Assembly: GCF_031877795.1 (NCBI RefSeq)
Contig: NC_133937.1
Location: forward strand, 19,309,501 to 19,373,500
Reading direction: 5' to 3'
Origin: Strix aluco
Lineage: Eukaryota; Chordata; Aves; Strigiformes; Strigidae
DNA length: 64,000 bases
The notes under the pieces were generated by a model that did not search any database, was not told the DNA's origin, and worked only from the letters and a program-made list of their open reading frames with translations. This document shows, piece after piece, positions 19,135-30,882 of the stretch. The position numbers were made by a program, and so were the translations under genes. Each line of letters begins with the position of its first letter. The first letter of the stretch is position 1.

Positions 19135-21699
19135 ATGGCTCAATTAATTTAGCTTAAAGATTTAAATTTTATTTTTTTAATCACCCTGATACATCCAGTT
19201 CTCTAGAAAGTCTAGTATTTTGGAGAAAAACTTCCATGAATTTACTTTAAAAAATAACCTTGCAATAAATACATACAAAAAAACCCCTAAAACCGACCCC
19301 AACTTGCAGAACTGGAAGTTGGAATATTGTGGCACCAAAAATAAAACTGATGGAACAAAAAGGGAATTTCATGTGGTTTTCATTGTCAAGTCTAAGCTCA
19401 GAAACAAACAGGAAATAAAAATGGCTAAAACAAAAGAGATTTCTTTTAAAGTGTGTTCAAATCTAAGTGGGGAACTGCTTTATTTGGGAGGGATTCTCTG
19501 TTTATTTGTTTTTCAGAAAGAAGAGTAAATAAGAATATCCACACACAGACAGGTCAGCTTGATTTACAGTTAAATCCTCATGCTTCTCACTGGTCATTTA
19601 GAATAAGCTTTTTTAAGAAAATTAGACTCACATAAGTGGCAGCACTGGAAGGAGAAAAGGCAATGGGGGGGGGTGCTTTTGCTTGAAATGAGACTGGGGG
19701 GGAAAAGGAATGAAGAGGGAGAAAGAGAGGCAAATGTAACTGCACATTCTCCCATCATTCGTTTTATTTCATCTTTGTACTTTTTCAGTTTTTGCAGGCA
19801 GCTCTGCAAGTGCTGAGCCTTCCAGCACATACCATCCCACCGAAGCTCCCCAAGTAGCAAATAAATGCATTTATTTAATAAGAGTAGTCTGCAGGATCAG
19901 GGCTATGTGAAATAGAGGAGCATACCTGCTGTATCCTGCAGACATAAGTGTTTCTTAGGCTCTCAAATTTGGGATTGTGGAACTTGTTTCATAGGGGTTT
20001 ACAAACAGGTGTCTCAGTAACAATAGCTCTGATGGTGATTTTGAAGGGTTAATTTAATGCAGACAAGACCCAGCTCCCCATATCAGCTGAGATCCCCAGC
20101 AGCTACAGCCCTGTTAATGCATCTCTGAACACTTCGAACAGTTGAAAAATCAGCTGGACAAAATTAAGAGCAGCTTCTGCAAATTCAGCTCTGGTTTCCC
20201 TCCTCTTTTGCACTAGTTAACAGGGTGTAAATGTTTATTTTCTGGTGGAGCTGCGGTTTGGGAGATAGTGAAGAGCACTGGATTGAGGGTCAAGGGACAG
20301 AGGTTGTATTTCTGGCTGAAATCAGATCAAGTAATTCTGCCAGTTTCTCCTCTGCACAACAGGGATATTTCCCTTCGTGCTAAAGCATTCACAGATCCAC
20401 CTATGGAAAGACTAGGTAGCTCCCAAGGAGAGACATTGTAAGATGCAGCTCTTCAGAAATGAGGGCTCTGAGCTTGAACTTGTACCCTGCAAAATCAGCA
20501 AGAAATCTGTTCAGTGTGCAGAAGATTGGCCCTCTTCCCGAATCTGCTGGGCAATACTCCGACACCAGTGGGAAGAGGGGGAACTCCCTTGCTCACTCCC
20601 CATCTCTTTTTAAAGCCTAATAATAACAGAAACGTTTCTCACCGTCTGCCCAGCTAGCTCTCCTAGTTCCTTCCTGAAAACAACTTCTAATATTTAATTG
20701 TTACTGAAAAAACAGCAGATCCATCGCTGACCATCCCATGGGAATTCACAGCTCTGGCCAGGCTGCCGTACCTGTCTTTCTCCAGGGTCAGGAGACAAGG
20801 ATTTCAAGCAAATCCTTTCCCACAGAAGCAACCCCCTCTACACTGAGTCCGGCCCCAGTCCCTTATGCTGCTGAGCCTCCAGAAACAGCCCGTGGACTCC
20901 CTTAAATGCCCCAAGGAAGCCCAGAGCTAATAACCAGCTTCATTCAATTCCCAGTCACATTATTATCCAATCTGCCAGAGGCATTAATATTCAGAGGTGA
21001 GGCGGGAGGAGGGCAGGGGTGCTGTCGAGGGGGAGCAGCACACAAAGAGGAGGAAGAGAAATGCGGCAGGCTGGCCTCAGAAATCATCTTTCTCCAGTCT
21101 TCTGAAACCCCAGCCCATTTCAGCCGGGTGTTGACAAGAGAGGGTTTTTCCTACGGCCTCAGCACTAACTTCAATGCCAGTTGGTAGAGGCTGTCCCTCT
21201 GCCAACAGCAAATGCCCAGGCTTGGCACAGCCTGATGCCCTCAGCCCCGGCGGCCCACAGCAGGAGGGAGAGCTTTGCCCCCTCTGCCATCAGACCCTAA
21301 GTAAATAGCAATCTCCCATTTTCAAACAGTCAGATTATCGCTGAGCCTGCTCAGAGACACCACAGCCTCCCATTTCTGACTCTCCTCTCTCCACGGCTGG
21401 CCCCGCAGTCTCATCCCACTGCCTTCCTGATGCAGGGCACACAGCATGAAACCACTGGTTTTCCCCATGTGGAATTCCATTTCCAGCCCAGGTACCTCCC
21501 CTGTCCCCAGCACCGGGGCACATGTGCCAGGTCACGAGACAGACCTCATGTCCCCAGCTCATCTCATCTTCCTTTTGGAGCGGTCTCCTAGATCGGGTTT
21601 CTGGCTTTTTCTTTTTGGCAGTCTCCAAAGTCAGCCTCACCTCTCAATCTCAAGGTTTTGGGTAGCATCTGACAGAGAGAGAAGATGCCACTCTCTTTT

Positions 21700-21835
21700 G
21701 CCAACTATCCATAGGTTACATTAACCAATACTTTTGCAATCCAGTCACAATTTGCAGATCTATTAATTGCCTGAATTAAGCCCTTATAGAAATGTAATAG
21801 ATATTAAGTGAGGCTTGCAACAGTTTGTCTGCCAG
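21700..21835. promoter_or_regulatory. AT-rich homeodomain-motif block in PITX3 intron 1
   Basis: The segment carries a CCAAT at about 21724-21728, TATTAATTG and GAATTAAG cores at about 21761-21780, and further ATTAAG motifs. It contrasts with the GC-rich flanks just upstream of the CpG island. A candidate regulatory element only. Confidence 0.25.
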
Positions 21836-22056
21836 AGAGAGATACTGGTTTTTAAACCAGTGCCTTGGACAGGAGACAACTCAGGAATATAGGTGGGCTT
21901 TCATGGAGGGAGCCTGGGCTGCAGGTCACACAAGCCCAGTAACACCAGAAAAAACACCACCCTCGCCCAGACCCCTCTACAGGCTATCGGGAAAGACATC
22001 TCCCCATGAGGGCTCCCTGTAAGAAGTACCAGGCATGGTGCGACCGTTTGCTAATG

Positions 22057-22083
22057 AAAAAAAAAAAAAAAAAAAAAAAAAAA
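22057..22083. repeat. A27 homopolymer tract
   Basis: Twenty-seven uninterrupted A. No retrogene body or target-site duplication was seen beside it, so I treat it as simple sequence and not as a retrotransposed tail. Confidence 0.9.
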
Positions 22084-24317
22084 TCAAACCCTGCTCTGCT
22101 TCTGTGGACATTTGTAGAGACTGAAAGCAGCTACTATGCTCTGCTGGTCCCTCAGGAGCCAGCAGGCAGCTCTTTGTCCCTCACAGCAAGGCACCATCGA
22201 AGCCTGCACAAACACCCATTCCTCTGGCTCACCGACAGGCCAAGGGGCTGGGAGGGAGCGCGAGGAGCCAGGGAGACCCTGATCCCATCACCGAAAAGGT
22301 GGTCCTTTCCCTGCCTTTGGAAGGTGGGCCAGGAACAGGGGTGACACTCCTGAAAGGCACCTTCCTGAGCTGCTGCTCTTAGCATCTCCCGAAATTGGAG
22401 AGGGGATAGAGCCATTTCATCCCTAGCATCCTCCACGTCACAGGCCAGGCGTACAGGACCCACAAGCTTGTCTGGGGGATGTCAAATTCCCCTCTTTGCC
22501 TTCAGCACTAGTCTCCACTTAGGAAGTGCACGGACCACGGGCCCCTCGGCCGAGAGGCTGCCTCCCTCTAAGGTGAGGGAAGAGGGAGGCAGGTGAGGGA
22601 CTGGTTTTGATTCCTGCACCTCCAGCTCGAAGCACCAGCCGCGTGCGGTGGCTGGGGGCTCTCACCGGGGCTCTGCCGCGCCCCGGGGTCCTGCAGCAGC
22701 GGGCCCCCCTGCGGCCGCCCCTGCGGAGCCGAGCTCTGCACCTCGCAACCCGCCGGGCCGGGCGGGAAAGGTGAGCGGCGCCCCGGGAGCTCCGGCCGGG
22801 GCACTGCTGCTCCGGGCTGCCTAGCCCCGCCGGGGCCGGGCTGGGGGGGGGCTGCACCGACCCCCGCCAACGCCTCTGCAGGGCCCTGGCGCTGCCGAGG
22901 GGGAGCCAGCCCCCTCCCAGCCCGTCCCCTCAGCTGTCCAGCCGCGGGGGCGCCGGGAGAGGGGCCGACAGGTGTGCCTCGCTCGGCGGCACCGGGCCCG
23001 CCGCCCCCCACCGGGGCCCCGCCGCCCCCCCCTCCCCAGCCCGCTCCAGCAGCTGCGGCGGAGCGCGGGCGTCGGCCCCCGCCCCGGCCGCCCTCCCCCG
23101 CCAGAGCCGCGGCCAGCCGGGGCCCCTCTCCCGCTCCGAGGAGGAGGACGGGGGGAAGGACGTGGGGGTGCCGCGCTGGCGGGCTGGCCCTTCTCCCGGG
23201 GCCGCACTCGTTGAGCGGGGAATAGCCGGGAGAGCGGCCGGTACCGGGCTTCGTCGGCTGCCCGCTGCGGTCAGCCGGGCTTCTCGGGCGCCCCGCGGGA
23301 CGGAGGGACGCCGGTTTGCCCCGTGCCCCGGCGCCGGGGAGGCGGTGGAGCCCGTGCAAGTGCTCGGCGGTCCGACTGCCGGCTCTGCCCGCAGCCTCCC
23401 GGCGCCGGGCGGCCCCGCTCCGCCGGGGCGGCTCGGAGCTCCCGACGGAGCCGCCGCGGGGGTCAGCGCTCCCCCCGCTCCTTCACCCGCAGCCCAGTCA
23501 GGTCTGTTACTCCCGGTCGGGTCCCCGGGAGCCCCGACCGCCGGGGCGCAGCAGCCAGCGGCGTCCCGGGGCGGGTTCGCCCCGTCCGCGGGGCCCGGCT
23601 CGCCCTCTCCCCGGCGCTGCAGGGAGGTCGGCTCTGCTGTAAACAGGAGCCAGCCCGTTACATAAATATCATTTATCCAACTGTCCAAAAGCCGTCGGGC
23701 TGCCTTCCTTTTTCCCGGCGACGTCTCCTCGCCTCTGCTCCCCGCGCCCTTCTGCCCCGGACCCAGCAGACAGCTGAGCCGCAGCCCGCAGCGCCGTTAT
23801 TTACAGCGAGCCCCGGCTAATTTAAACAGCCCCTGCCCCGCTCGCCCGAGTGGAAAATGACTAAGTTTAGCAACGGCGAGAGGCTCCGGCAGCGCTTGCC
23901 GGGAGGGGCCCGCGGCGGTTCCGAGGTGGCGGTCGGGGCTGCGGCACCCCGGCGGCGGCGGGCAGGGGGCTGCCGGGCCCTGCAAGGGCAGAGCGGAGGA
24001 GGCGCCGCGCCTCGCCGCCGGGCGGGCAGCGGTCGCGGCAGCGCCGGGGGCGCAGCTCCGCCGCACGCGGCCCCGGGACCCTTTCTGGATGGCAGGGCAG
24101 GGCTCGATCCGTCCGCTCTCCCCCTGCCCCTGGCTGCTATCCCTTTCCCCGGTCGAGAGCGGGGTTGCCCCCGCGCTGTCAGGCAGAGCGGGCCGAGCCG
24201 CCCCGCCGGGGATGCTCTTACCCTGCCCCAGCGTCGGAAGGGCCAGCACCGAGGGGCTCACGGGGGAAAAAAAGGGGACAACGCCTGCCGGGAGGCCGGG
24301 GACGGAGGGGCACTTAC

Positions 24318-24505
24318 AGCGGCTCCAGATGCGGGATCGGCTGGGCGGCCTTAATCCTGCGAGCGGGGCGAAGCTGGCCCCCGCCCCGCGTCCCGGGCTG
24401 CTCTGCCGCTGTCAGAAAGTAAATCCCCCCGGCTTCCCGGGCACTGTGCGCCTCGCTGCCGGCTCGCGGCTCACGGGGAGGGCGGAGGCGGAGGGCGCCG
24501 GCCGA
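24318..24505 (-). other. PITX3: Proposed PITX3 non-coding exon 1
   Basis: A consensus donor GTAAGT lies at 24317-24312 on the minus strand, about 190 nt downstream of the start site predicted from a CATAAAG box. A TAATCC site (plus-strand 24352-24357), the preferred PITX target, lies inside. A rival donor GTGAG at 22665-22661 would give a different exon ending at 22666. No transcript evidence is available. Confidence 0.35.
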
Positions 24506-24529
24506 CTGCCTCCCATTCACCCTGGCCAT

Positions 24530-24700
24530 TCACTTTATGGCGGGCGGCCGGCGCCCCCCGCCAGCTGCACCGGGCGCCCCGCTCCCGCCCGCCCCATTCC
24601 AGCTGCGCGCCCGCCGCCGCCCGCCCCGTCCAGCACCGCCCGCCCCGGCCCCACCCCGCGCCCCGCCCCGCGCTCCCAGCGCCCAATCGGCCCGCGCCTC
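24530..24700 (-). promoter_or_regulatory. PITX3: Proposed PITX3 core promoter
   Basis: On the minus strand a TATA variant CATAAAG lies at 24538-24532, the type used by beta-globin genes. GC boxes (plus-strand CCCCGCCCC at 24661-24669) and a CCAAT box (plus-strand 24683-24687) lie upstream. The predicted start is about 24,505. The arrangement is inferred from motifs within the island. Confidence 0.4.
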
Positions 24701-25164
24701 ATTTACATCCCGCCGCGCCCCGGCCCCCGGACTGGCCGAGGAGGGCTGTAGGCCCCGTCCCCGTCCCGCCGGCCCCGCCCCCGTCCCGCCGCCGCGGGGC
24801 CGCCGCCTCGGCCGCGCCAGGGCAGGGGGAGCGGCGGACGGGGGCACCCCCCGGGCGCGGGGCTCTCTGCCCTGCCAGCTCTGGGCGCACACGGAGGGGT
24901 CCATGTGTGCCTATACATATGTGTATGTTACATATTGTTGTCATCGCTGCCGTCACCGTCGCCTGCGCGCCTTGCTCACCGCTTGGCGACCCGGCATCCC
25001 GGGGCCCGTGCTGGGCATCCACTCCGCTCAGCACCGGCGCGGCGAGCCTGCTCGGGCTTTACGGCTAGAGCCACCAGCCAGGCAGAGTTTTCGGGGGGGA
25101 GCCAAGTCCGCAGCCGGCTGCCGGAAGCCTTCCCCTGCACGATGGGCCAGCGGTTGCAAGGGAT

Positions 25165-25186
25165 GCTAATTACCGGCTAATTACCG
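25165..25186. promoter_or_regulatory. Perfect 11-bp tandem repeat with two TAATTA homeodomain cores
   Basis: GCTAATTACCG occurs twice with no gap, at 25165-25175 and 25176-25186. The TAATTA cores are 11 bp apart, close to one helical turn, so both would face the same side of the DNA. It lies about 0.65 kb upstream of the proposed PITX3 start. TAATTA is the core of LIM and other Q50 homeodomain sites. Upstream factors such as LMX1 are an inference. Confidence 0.55.
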
Positions 25187-25639
25187 CACGCGCTGTTGCG
25201 GCTCTCGGCCGTACCGAGAAGCGCTTCTCTGCAACGCTGCGCCGCTTTTCCCGGGACGCGGGGGCTGCCGGCTGTGCGGGGAACACCGCGCTCCCGCCCG
25301 CTGACGGCTCCCTGGGATCCCACATGCTACTTGTAGCTTCGGCTCCAGCCTGGCGCCTACCGAAGTTCATGGCAAAATCCCTGTGCAGCCGTGCAGGGTG
25401 CGACCCCTCCCTGAAACGACCCCAGCTGCTCGTCCCCGCTACAGCAAGCTTTGGACGTGTTTGCACACACATTTCCAGGCAGACACATCCCCTCTCTCCC
25501 AGTGCTCACAGGGAGAGGTTTGCAGAAGCCCAGCTTGGCCTCTCCATCCTGCCCCGGGATGCCTGAGCCCAGGGGAGAGGTTTATCCCTGCCAGGCTCTT
25601 ACGGAGCTGGACGCGTGATTCTACGGTCTGATTTTCTTG

Positions 25640-25688
25640 AGGTCATTTCCATGTCAACCTGCTCTCCAATTTATGATGCCAAAGGTCA
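25640..25688 (+). promoter_or_regulatory. Nuclear-receptor site pair upstream of PITX3: AGGTCA and NBRE
   Basis: AGGTCA lies at 25640-25645 and the exact NBRE AAAGGTCA at 25681-25688, about 1.2 kb upstream of the proposed PITX3 start. NR4A2 (NURR1) binds NBRE as a monomer and is reported to regulate Pitx3 in rodent midbrain. Whether this avian site is used is inference. Confidence 0.4.
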
Positions 25689-26899
25689 CCCTCAAGCTCT
25701 TCCACTGACATGTTTTAGAGATTAGGAAATAATGTTGTGAGAGTAGGAGTGAATTTTAACCCTGGGTGATTTACGAGCCATATTTAGGGAGCCTGCTAAA
25801 TGCATAACGTGGCATATAGATATGTATGGGAAGACAAACGCAGACGAAGAAGCACGGCATGTAAAGAGAGGTTAAGTAGACTCAGGCATTATGGATTACA
25901 GTTCAAAAACATGCACAAACACGTTAATTCAGTAGAAACGTGGAGAGTTTAAAAGGAGTCACAATGTTGACACGCTTGTGAGAAATTACTGTATTTTTTT
26001 AATGGTAGTAATCTGAGGTTTCTGTTTGCCTTACTGCTTTTTTGCCTGAAAAAAATGACAGCACGCTAGACCACATCTTTTTTCAGCCCCGATTTTAATC
26101 CATCCCAGCATAGGCTTGTCTCCATCAAGAGAAGCAGACACAGGATAGCAGAACTAGCACTTTCCACGGGGCAGTCTGTCTCTATCACTACATGCCTCAG
26201 GGAAGCTGAAAACCCCACTCAAGGTCTGCAGCAATGAAGGGACCATATTTTGAATCGCCCCCCTCTCCCTCCAAACCTTTCACCATCAGTAGCCCGGAGC
26301 AAATACAGTTAGTGCTTATTCTTTCAAGCAATAATGAAACAAAGGTATTTTTAGCTATTTCTCTTGGGCAACTGGAAATACGAACCAGCACTATGTCACA
26401 AGCTTGTTCCCTGTGGAGTGCAGTGTGAAGACTTTTGGATTAGACCACCCAGGGACCTGTACTAGGAGTCTTTCATTAGGACAACCTTGGTGCAACTGCT
26501 GGACGGACCCCTGAAGGGTCTCTCTGGGAGGGAGTGCTCTAGCATTTGTTGTTGAAATGTAGTAGCAGATCTTGCTGGTTAGTGCCAAGACTTTCTAGCT
26601 GTAGTTCATCTTGTCGTGCCAGCTGGAGAATTCACTGCTGGGGAAGAGACCAAGAACTTCACCTGGGTTCAGGAGACAGATGTTACTATTTTATACAAGA
26701 TAACAATGAAAAGGGGAAAAAAAAAAAAGCAAAAGCAAATGAATCCCAGAGTGAACCTGACTCACATCTTGGCAGAGAGATGGGATATGCAAAAGGAGGG
26801 AATTACTCAGCATCTTAGACATACCTCATTTTTCACCAGCCAGGAAGAGCTTGTTCTCAGAGAAAACCCTGTCTCTGTCACAGGCAAACCGAGTCCTCA

Positions 26900-27290
26900 T
26901 GCTGGATGAGTCCACTGCTCTTGGATAGTAGCGGAGTTCTTGATTGTTGATCATGGTTCCCATCTTGGTGTCTTTGATCTTTTAGCCATGCTGGGTCCAT
27001 GCCATCAAATGCCTTGAAGATCAGGACTCGGGCTTGAATTTGGCTTGGCTTCCAAGCCAAAAGGTGGCCTAGGGAGCAGAGGGTAGGTTTGATGTGACTG
27101 TGGTAGCCAGGGCTCCCACTGTAGCATGCTCTTCTGGTTGGCATTTGCCAAGTGCTGTGGGCTTCATGCCCAGGTGTATCACATAGCTGTAGTCTAGCCA
27201 AGAGATGACGAAGATATGACTAACCGAGCCCGGGTTGCTCCTGCCAAAAAGGCATGGCTTGCTTCGGCCAAGAAGAAACAATGGAAAACA
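26900..27290. mobile_element. Degenerate ancient LINE-derived repeat fragment
   Basis: The segment running from ATGCCTTGAAGATCAGGACT (27008-27027) through GTAGTCTAGCCAAGAGATGA (27191-27210) matches, from memory, a dispersed amniote repeat family seen in turtles, crocodiles and monotremes (L2/CR1 clade). It is highly diverged with no open frame. Neighbouring sequence (about 26,450-28,150) may be part of the same insertion. Family name and strand are uncertain. Confidence 0.4.
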
Positions 27291-29218
27291 TTACATCGGG
27301 ATGTTCTTCAGGAGAGTTTCACGTCACCAGGAAGTGCAGGAGTGTTCCTGAGACGTAGGCTAAGTAGAGCAGCTGGCAGGGTATTTTAGCCTAAGGAGGC
27401 TGCTCTGCAGCTTCAATACGGTACTTTGTGTAGTTTCCGGAGAAGGGTTTTAATATTTTTGAGTGTCTCAATTCAGCTCCGTTGCTTCAGTTGTAGGTCC
27501 TGGCCTGAGCGCAGATTGCACCAGATGCAGCACATCAGTTTTCCCTTGGAGAGCCTTCAGCTGGCTTTGGGCTAGCCTCTACCTGAGCTTGTTCTGGAAA
27601 GGAGCAGCTGCTCAGAACCACTGTGTTTAGCATTCAGTAGCAGATTGGGGATGCTCAGCTCTGGGGAGAGTGGCTGCAAGTACCTTCTAGCCACAACAAC
27701 TTCTTGTACTTTATGAGTCAACTCCCTCTTTCTGAGAACCCTTTTTCCGGAGACCTTACTAAGCCTCTGAGAAATAGCAAAAGCCTCCAAGAGGAGGGGA
27801 TGGAAGTTCAACCTCTCTCAGACTATTTAACCTGCTGGAAAATTTCCGAGTTGCATGTGCCTGTGGGTCTGATATCTGGGCTCTGTGGATGACTGTGAAC
27901 TGGCAGGGGCTGAGCAAGAGTAATGGACCATGCAAAGTCGGTCCCATCCATTGGTGCAGACTACAGAGGCAGAGGTGGTTGACAACATGGATCTGTGACA
28001 GTCTCATCAAAGGCTTGTGGGGAGCTGTCTACTACACTGGCAGTCTGGACCCAAATGAAGGCGGCTGGTGTACCCCATGGAGACACTGCTCTTTGCAAGG
28101 AGCTGACTACTCAGGTGTCTCAGATGAAAGCAGGTGAGCTGACCAGGTACCTGGGTAAGGCCTGAGGGGGTGATTGTCAGTCAGTTTGCAGCCCCTCCAT
28201 ACGATCCTTGTGGGCTGAGGAGGAATACTCAAGACAGAAACGCTGCTGAAAAGCTGCATCTTTGCAGTGAGGATAAAGCCCAGCTTTCCTGATCAGAAAG
28301 CAGGTACCGGAGTGATTTGCACAGACTGTTCTTGTCTGATCTTTGGTTTCATTTTACCACACTGTGTGTAAGAGCCAGTGCATTATCTTGGGAATAAAGG
28401 GACAAGGGACTGTCCTGTGTCCTGGTCCTACACCTGGATCCTTTGGTGCAAACAGAGTGCTCCAATTTGCCCACACATGGCCTGTATACAGCTGTGCATC
28501 GCTCTGGCAAAGTGCTGCTGGATCAGGCAGTCCAGGCAACCCAGGTTTCCCCGCTGCTGCCGAGCTGGGGGCGTTGGTGCCGCACTGTCACATCAGCAGG
28601 ATTTTCTGTGTGGCCAGGGCAGTGCTGGGCTGTCTGAGGGCTGACTAACGCAGTGCCGTAGTGCGTGCAAGTGAACTCTCTTCTCCCCAGGCAGTGCAGG
28701 GCTGTACTGTATTGTTTTTCTCTCCAGACAATGCAGTACTGGATTGTAAGTAAAAATGCAAAGCACATTGCAATGTTTGCTCTTTATTAATGCACTAAGA
28801 TGCATTTGGGTGAAGCAGAAGGCTCCAGGCTGGCTCGGTTTCAAGCTCCGTGACAGGCTTCCATAAATAATACCATAGCAGGGCCCAATTCACCAGGTCA
28901 GACCGGATGGGAGCCTGCGCTGTGCACTGGAAGGGTCAAGAAGGCATGGAGAGGGCTCCAGTCCCTTCCCTGGCAGGGCAGGCAGGCTTGGTGGACCTGA
29001 ACTGAGCTGTGCTGTGTGCAATGGCCATGCCAGCACCCAAAACCCCCTTCCCTGAGCAGTGAGCGAATGGACAGAGTGGCAGTGACAAACTCCTGTAATT
29101 TCCAAATGGCTAGCAAATACCACAGGGGCTTTAGCAGCTACTGGAGTGGAGAAGAAGGGAAGGAGAAAGCACTAGCAACTAATCTGCTTGTTCTGAAGAC
29201 CTTCACTCATCGCTTAGG

Positions 29219-29226
29219 TGACCTTT
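29219..29226 (-). promoter_or_regulatory. Exact NBRE octamer in the PITX3-GBF1 intergenic region
   Basis: Plus-strand TGACCTTT is AAAGGTCA on the minus strand. It lies between the two CpG islands, about 4.7 kb from the proposed PITX3 start and about 2 kb from the GBF1 promoter. Function is inferred. Confidence 0.25.
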
Positions 29227-30882
29227 GCAATCTCTGTGTGCTAGGTGAGTATTTGACTGCCTGTTTTGTAGCTAAGGAACTCAAACTAAAAACTGCATGT
29301 ACCGTGGCTGCAGCAGAGGCTGGGGTGGTATGTTTTAGCTTCCAAGCCCATGGTCAGGCCACTGGAACGTGCTGTTTCTTGTTCCATTTTTGGGGAATAA
29401 ATGTGGCTGCTTAATGCAATTACAGCTTAAACTTCCAATGCCAAAGACTTCCTACATGTTACCAGGTAAAGTCCTGCTGAAGCAGGTTCCCTGGCCTCCA
29501 GCTGTCAGATCTGGGAGATAACAGCAATTTCAGTTTAAGATACATTGATTCTTGATCAGGCAATACTTGGGCAGCTATTCATGTGGAGAGGGAAGGATGT
29601 GGTGACTGCCATTTCCAGAGTGTCCCATCCCACAACACCCTCTCTGGAGTTTGTGCCCTCAGTAGAGGGACATGAAGATATCTGGCCATCTTTTAGGGTG
29701 GTGTTGGAGTCAGCCTCAGATTTGGGTTTGGCTGGCCAGGGAAGAGTTCTGCTGCACATTCCCTTGGGCCTTTGTCTGAGAACTTCACCCCTTTAGCCAC
29801 CCTGCAGTAGAAGAAGTTGTTATTAGGACAGTGAATGAATACTTTTTGACCCTTTCACTTTTCCCTCACCTTCAGTTTGTTTTCCCTACAGACAGAGTGT
29901 AAGATTTTGGGGTAGTTGCTGCTTTGACCACACTAACACCTGCCACAACAGATCCCCAGGCTGACCTGGCTGCAGATGCTAGCGCTATAAAATGGCTAGG
30001 TAGCTGCAAGGACCTTCCATCCTCTGCCCCAAGTTCAATGGGCAGAGTCTTAAACAAGCAGAGCGACCCCTGAAAATTACTATTAAAGTACACTGCATTG
30101 ACACTGGGGCGTAAACAGGGGAAGCGGCTGAGAAGGTTGGACCAGCACCAAGAATTCATGTGCTAGGTGCTGTACGGTTGCAAAACTGTGATTGCTCTTG
30201 CTGCAAACAGCTGGCCAATAAACTGGCTTCAAAGATCAGTTCAACCTCATTGTGGTCCCTGGCTGCCAGGCTATCTGGGCTGGATGAACTGAGGCTGTAG
30301 CACACAGCTCGTGTGCACAGCATCAGTTGTGTTCAGGTTTGAGGAAAGCTACCAGGTGAGCAGGACTGCGGAAGACAGAAAAGCTGCACGTGGCCCTTTG
30401 GGTGCTGTTGCGGGTATTCTCGTAACAGCTGCACGCCAGGTTTCATCCATTTGAATTTTCCTGTCTGTCCACTCAGGGCCTGGTCCCGGAGAGTTGTTCC
30501 CAACAGGAACAGTACAACTGTGACCCAGGAGGTGCCCAGGAGGAAACGAGCTGCTGGCTGGGCACCACCTCCTACCCGGCTCCAGAGAAGCTGGGAGAAG
30601 CCATAGGAGCAAGCCGGGAAATTCTTGCAAAGCATGGAGGAGCGGCACTGCTGCAGCCACTGCTGTACCTTGCCGACAAGAGGTGGCTGGTCCGCGCGCC
30701 GAGCGGCCGGCCCGGGGCGGCAGCGCCAGCCCAGCGCCGGGGGCGGCAGCCGGGAGGCCCCTCACGCCCTGGGGCGCGGCGTGGGCGGGCGGCCAAGCCC
30801 ACAATGCCTTGCGAGGGCAGCCCTTCCTCCGGCTATCCCTCAACCGCCCTTGCTGCGCCCCGCACCGCAGGGCTCCTTCACG

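Larger units (their letters stand above)
9873..24317 (-). other. PITX3: PITX3 intron 1 (about 14.4 kb)
   Basis: The acceptor is at 9874-9873; the proposed donor GTAAGT is at 24317-24312. No coding exon is supported. Contents worth noting are candidate regulatory blocks at 11,975-12,190, 15,780-15,960 and 21,700-21,835, NBRE octamers at 11,796 and 19,127, a TA microsatellite at 12,685, a C20 tract at 18,103, an A27 tract at 22,057, and the proximal part of the PITX3 CpG island. The donor position depends on the exon 1 prediction. Confidence 0.55.
22600..25300. promoter_or_regulatory. PITX3: Large CpG island over the PITX3 promoter
   Basis: This block of about 2.7 kb is very GC-rich with abundant CpG, against a flanking background near 50 percent GC. 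Broad islands are typical of developmental transcription-factor genes under Polycomb control. Long open frames here on both strands (such as 22568-23359 minus) are artefacts of low stop-codon frequency. Small AT-rich islets at about 23655-23690 and 23790-23830 interrupt the island and may be factor-binding clusters. Confidence 0.85.
25300..30640. other. Intergenic region between the PITX3 and GBF1 promoters
   Basis: No exon or RNA gene is supported. It contains an NBRE with a second AGGTCA half-site (25640-25688), an old LINE-like relic (about 26,900-27,290), a short perfect-loop hairpin (28,704-28,739) and another NBRE (29,219). The rest has no recognisable content. Confidence 0.65.

Noticed and set aside
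22057-22083. Poly(A) tail of a processed retrogene or SINE
   Set aside because: No gene-like or SINE body precedes it and no target-site duplication is visible.
22568-23359. 263-residue open frame on the minus strand in the PITX3 CpG island
   Set aside because: Gly/Pro/Arg/Ala-rich translation, equally long frames on both strands and in other frames, and no domain. It is an effect of very high GC and few stop codons.
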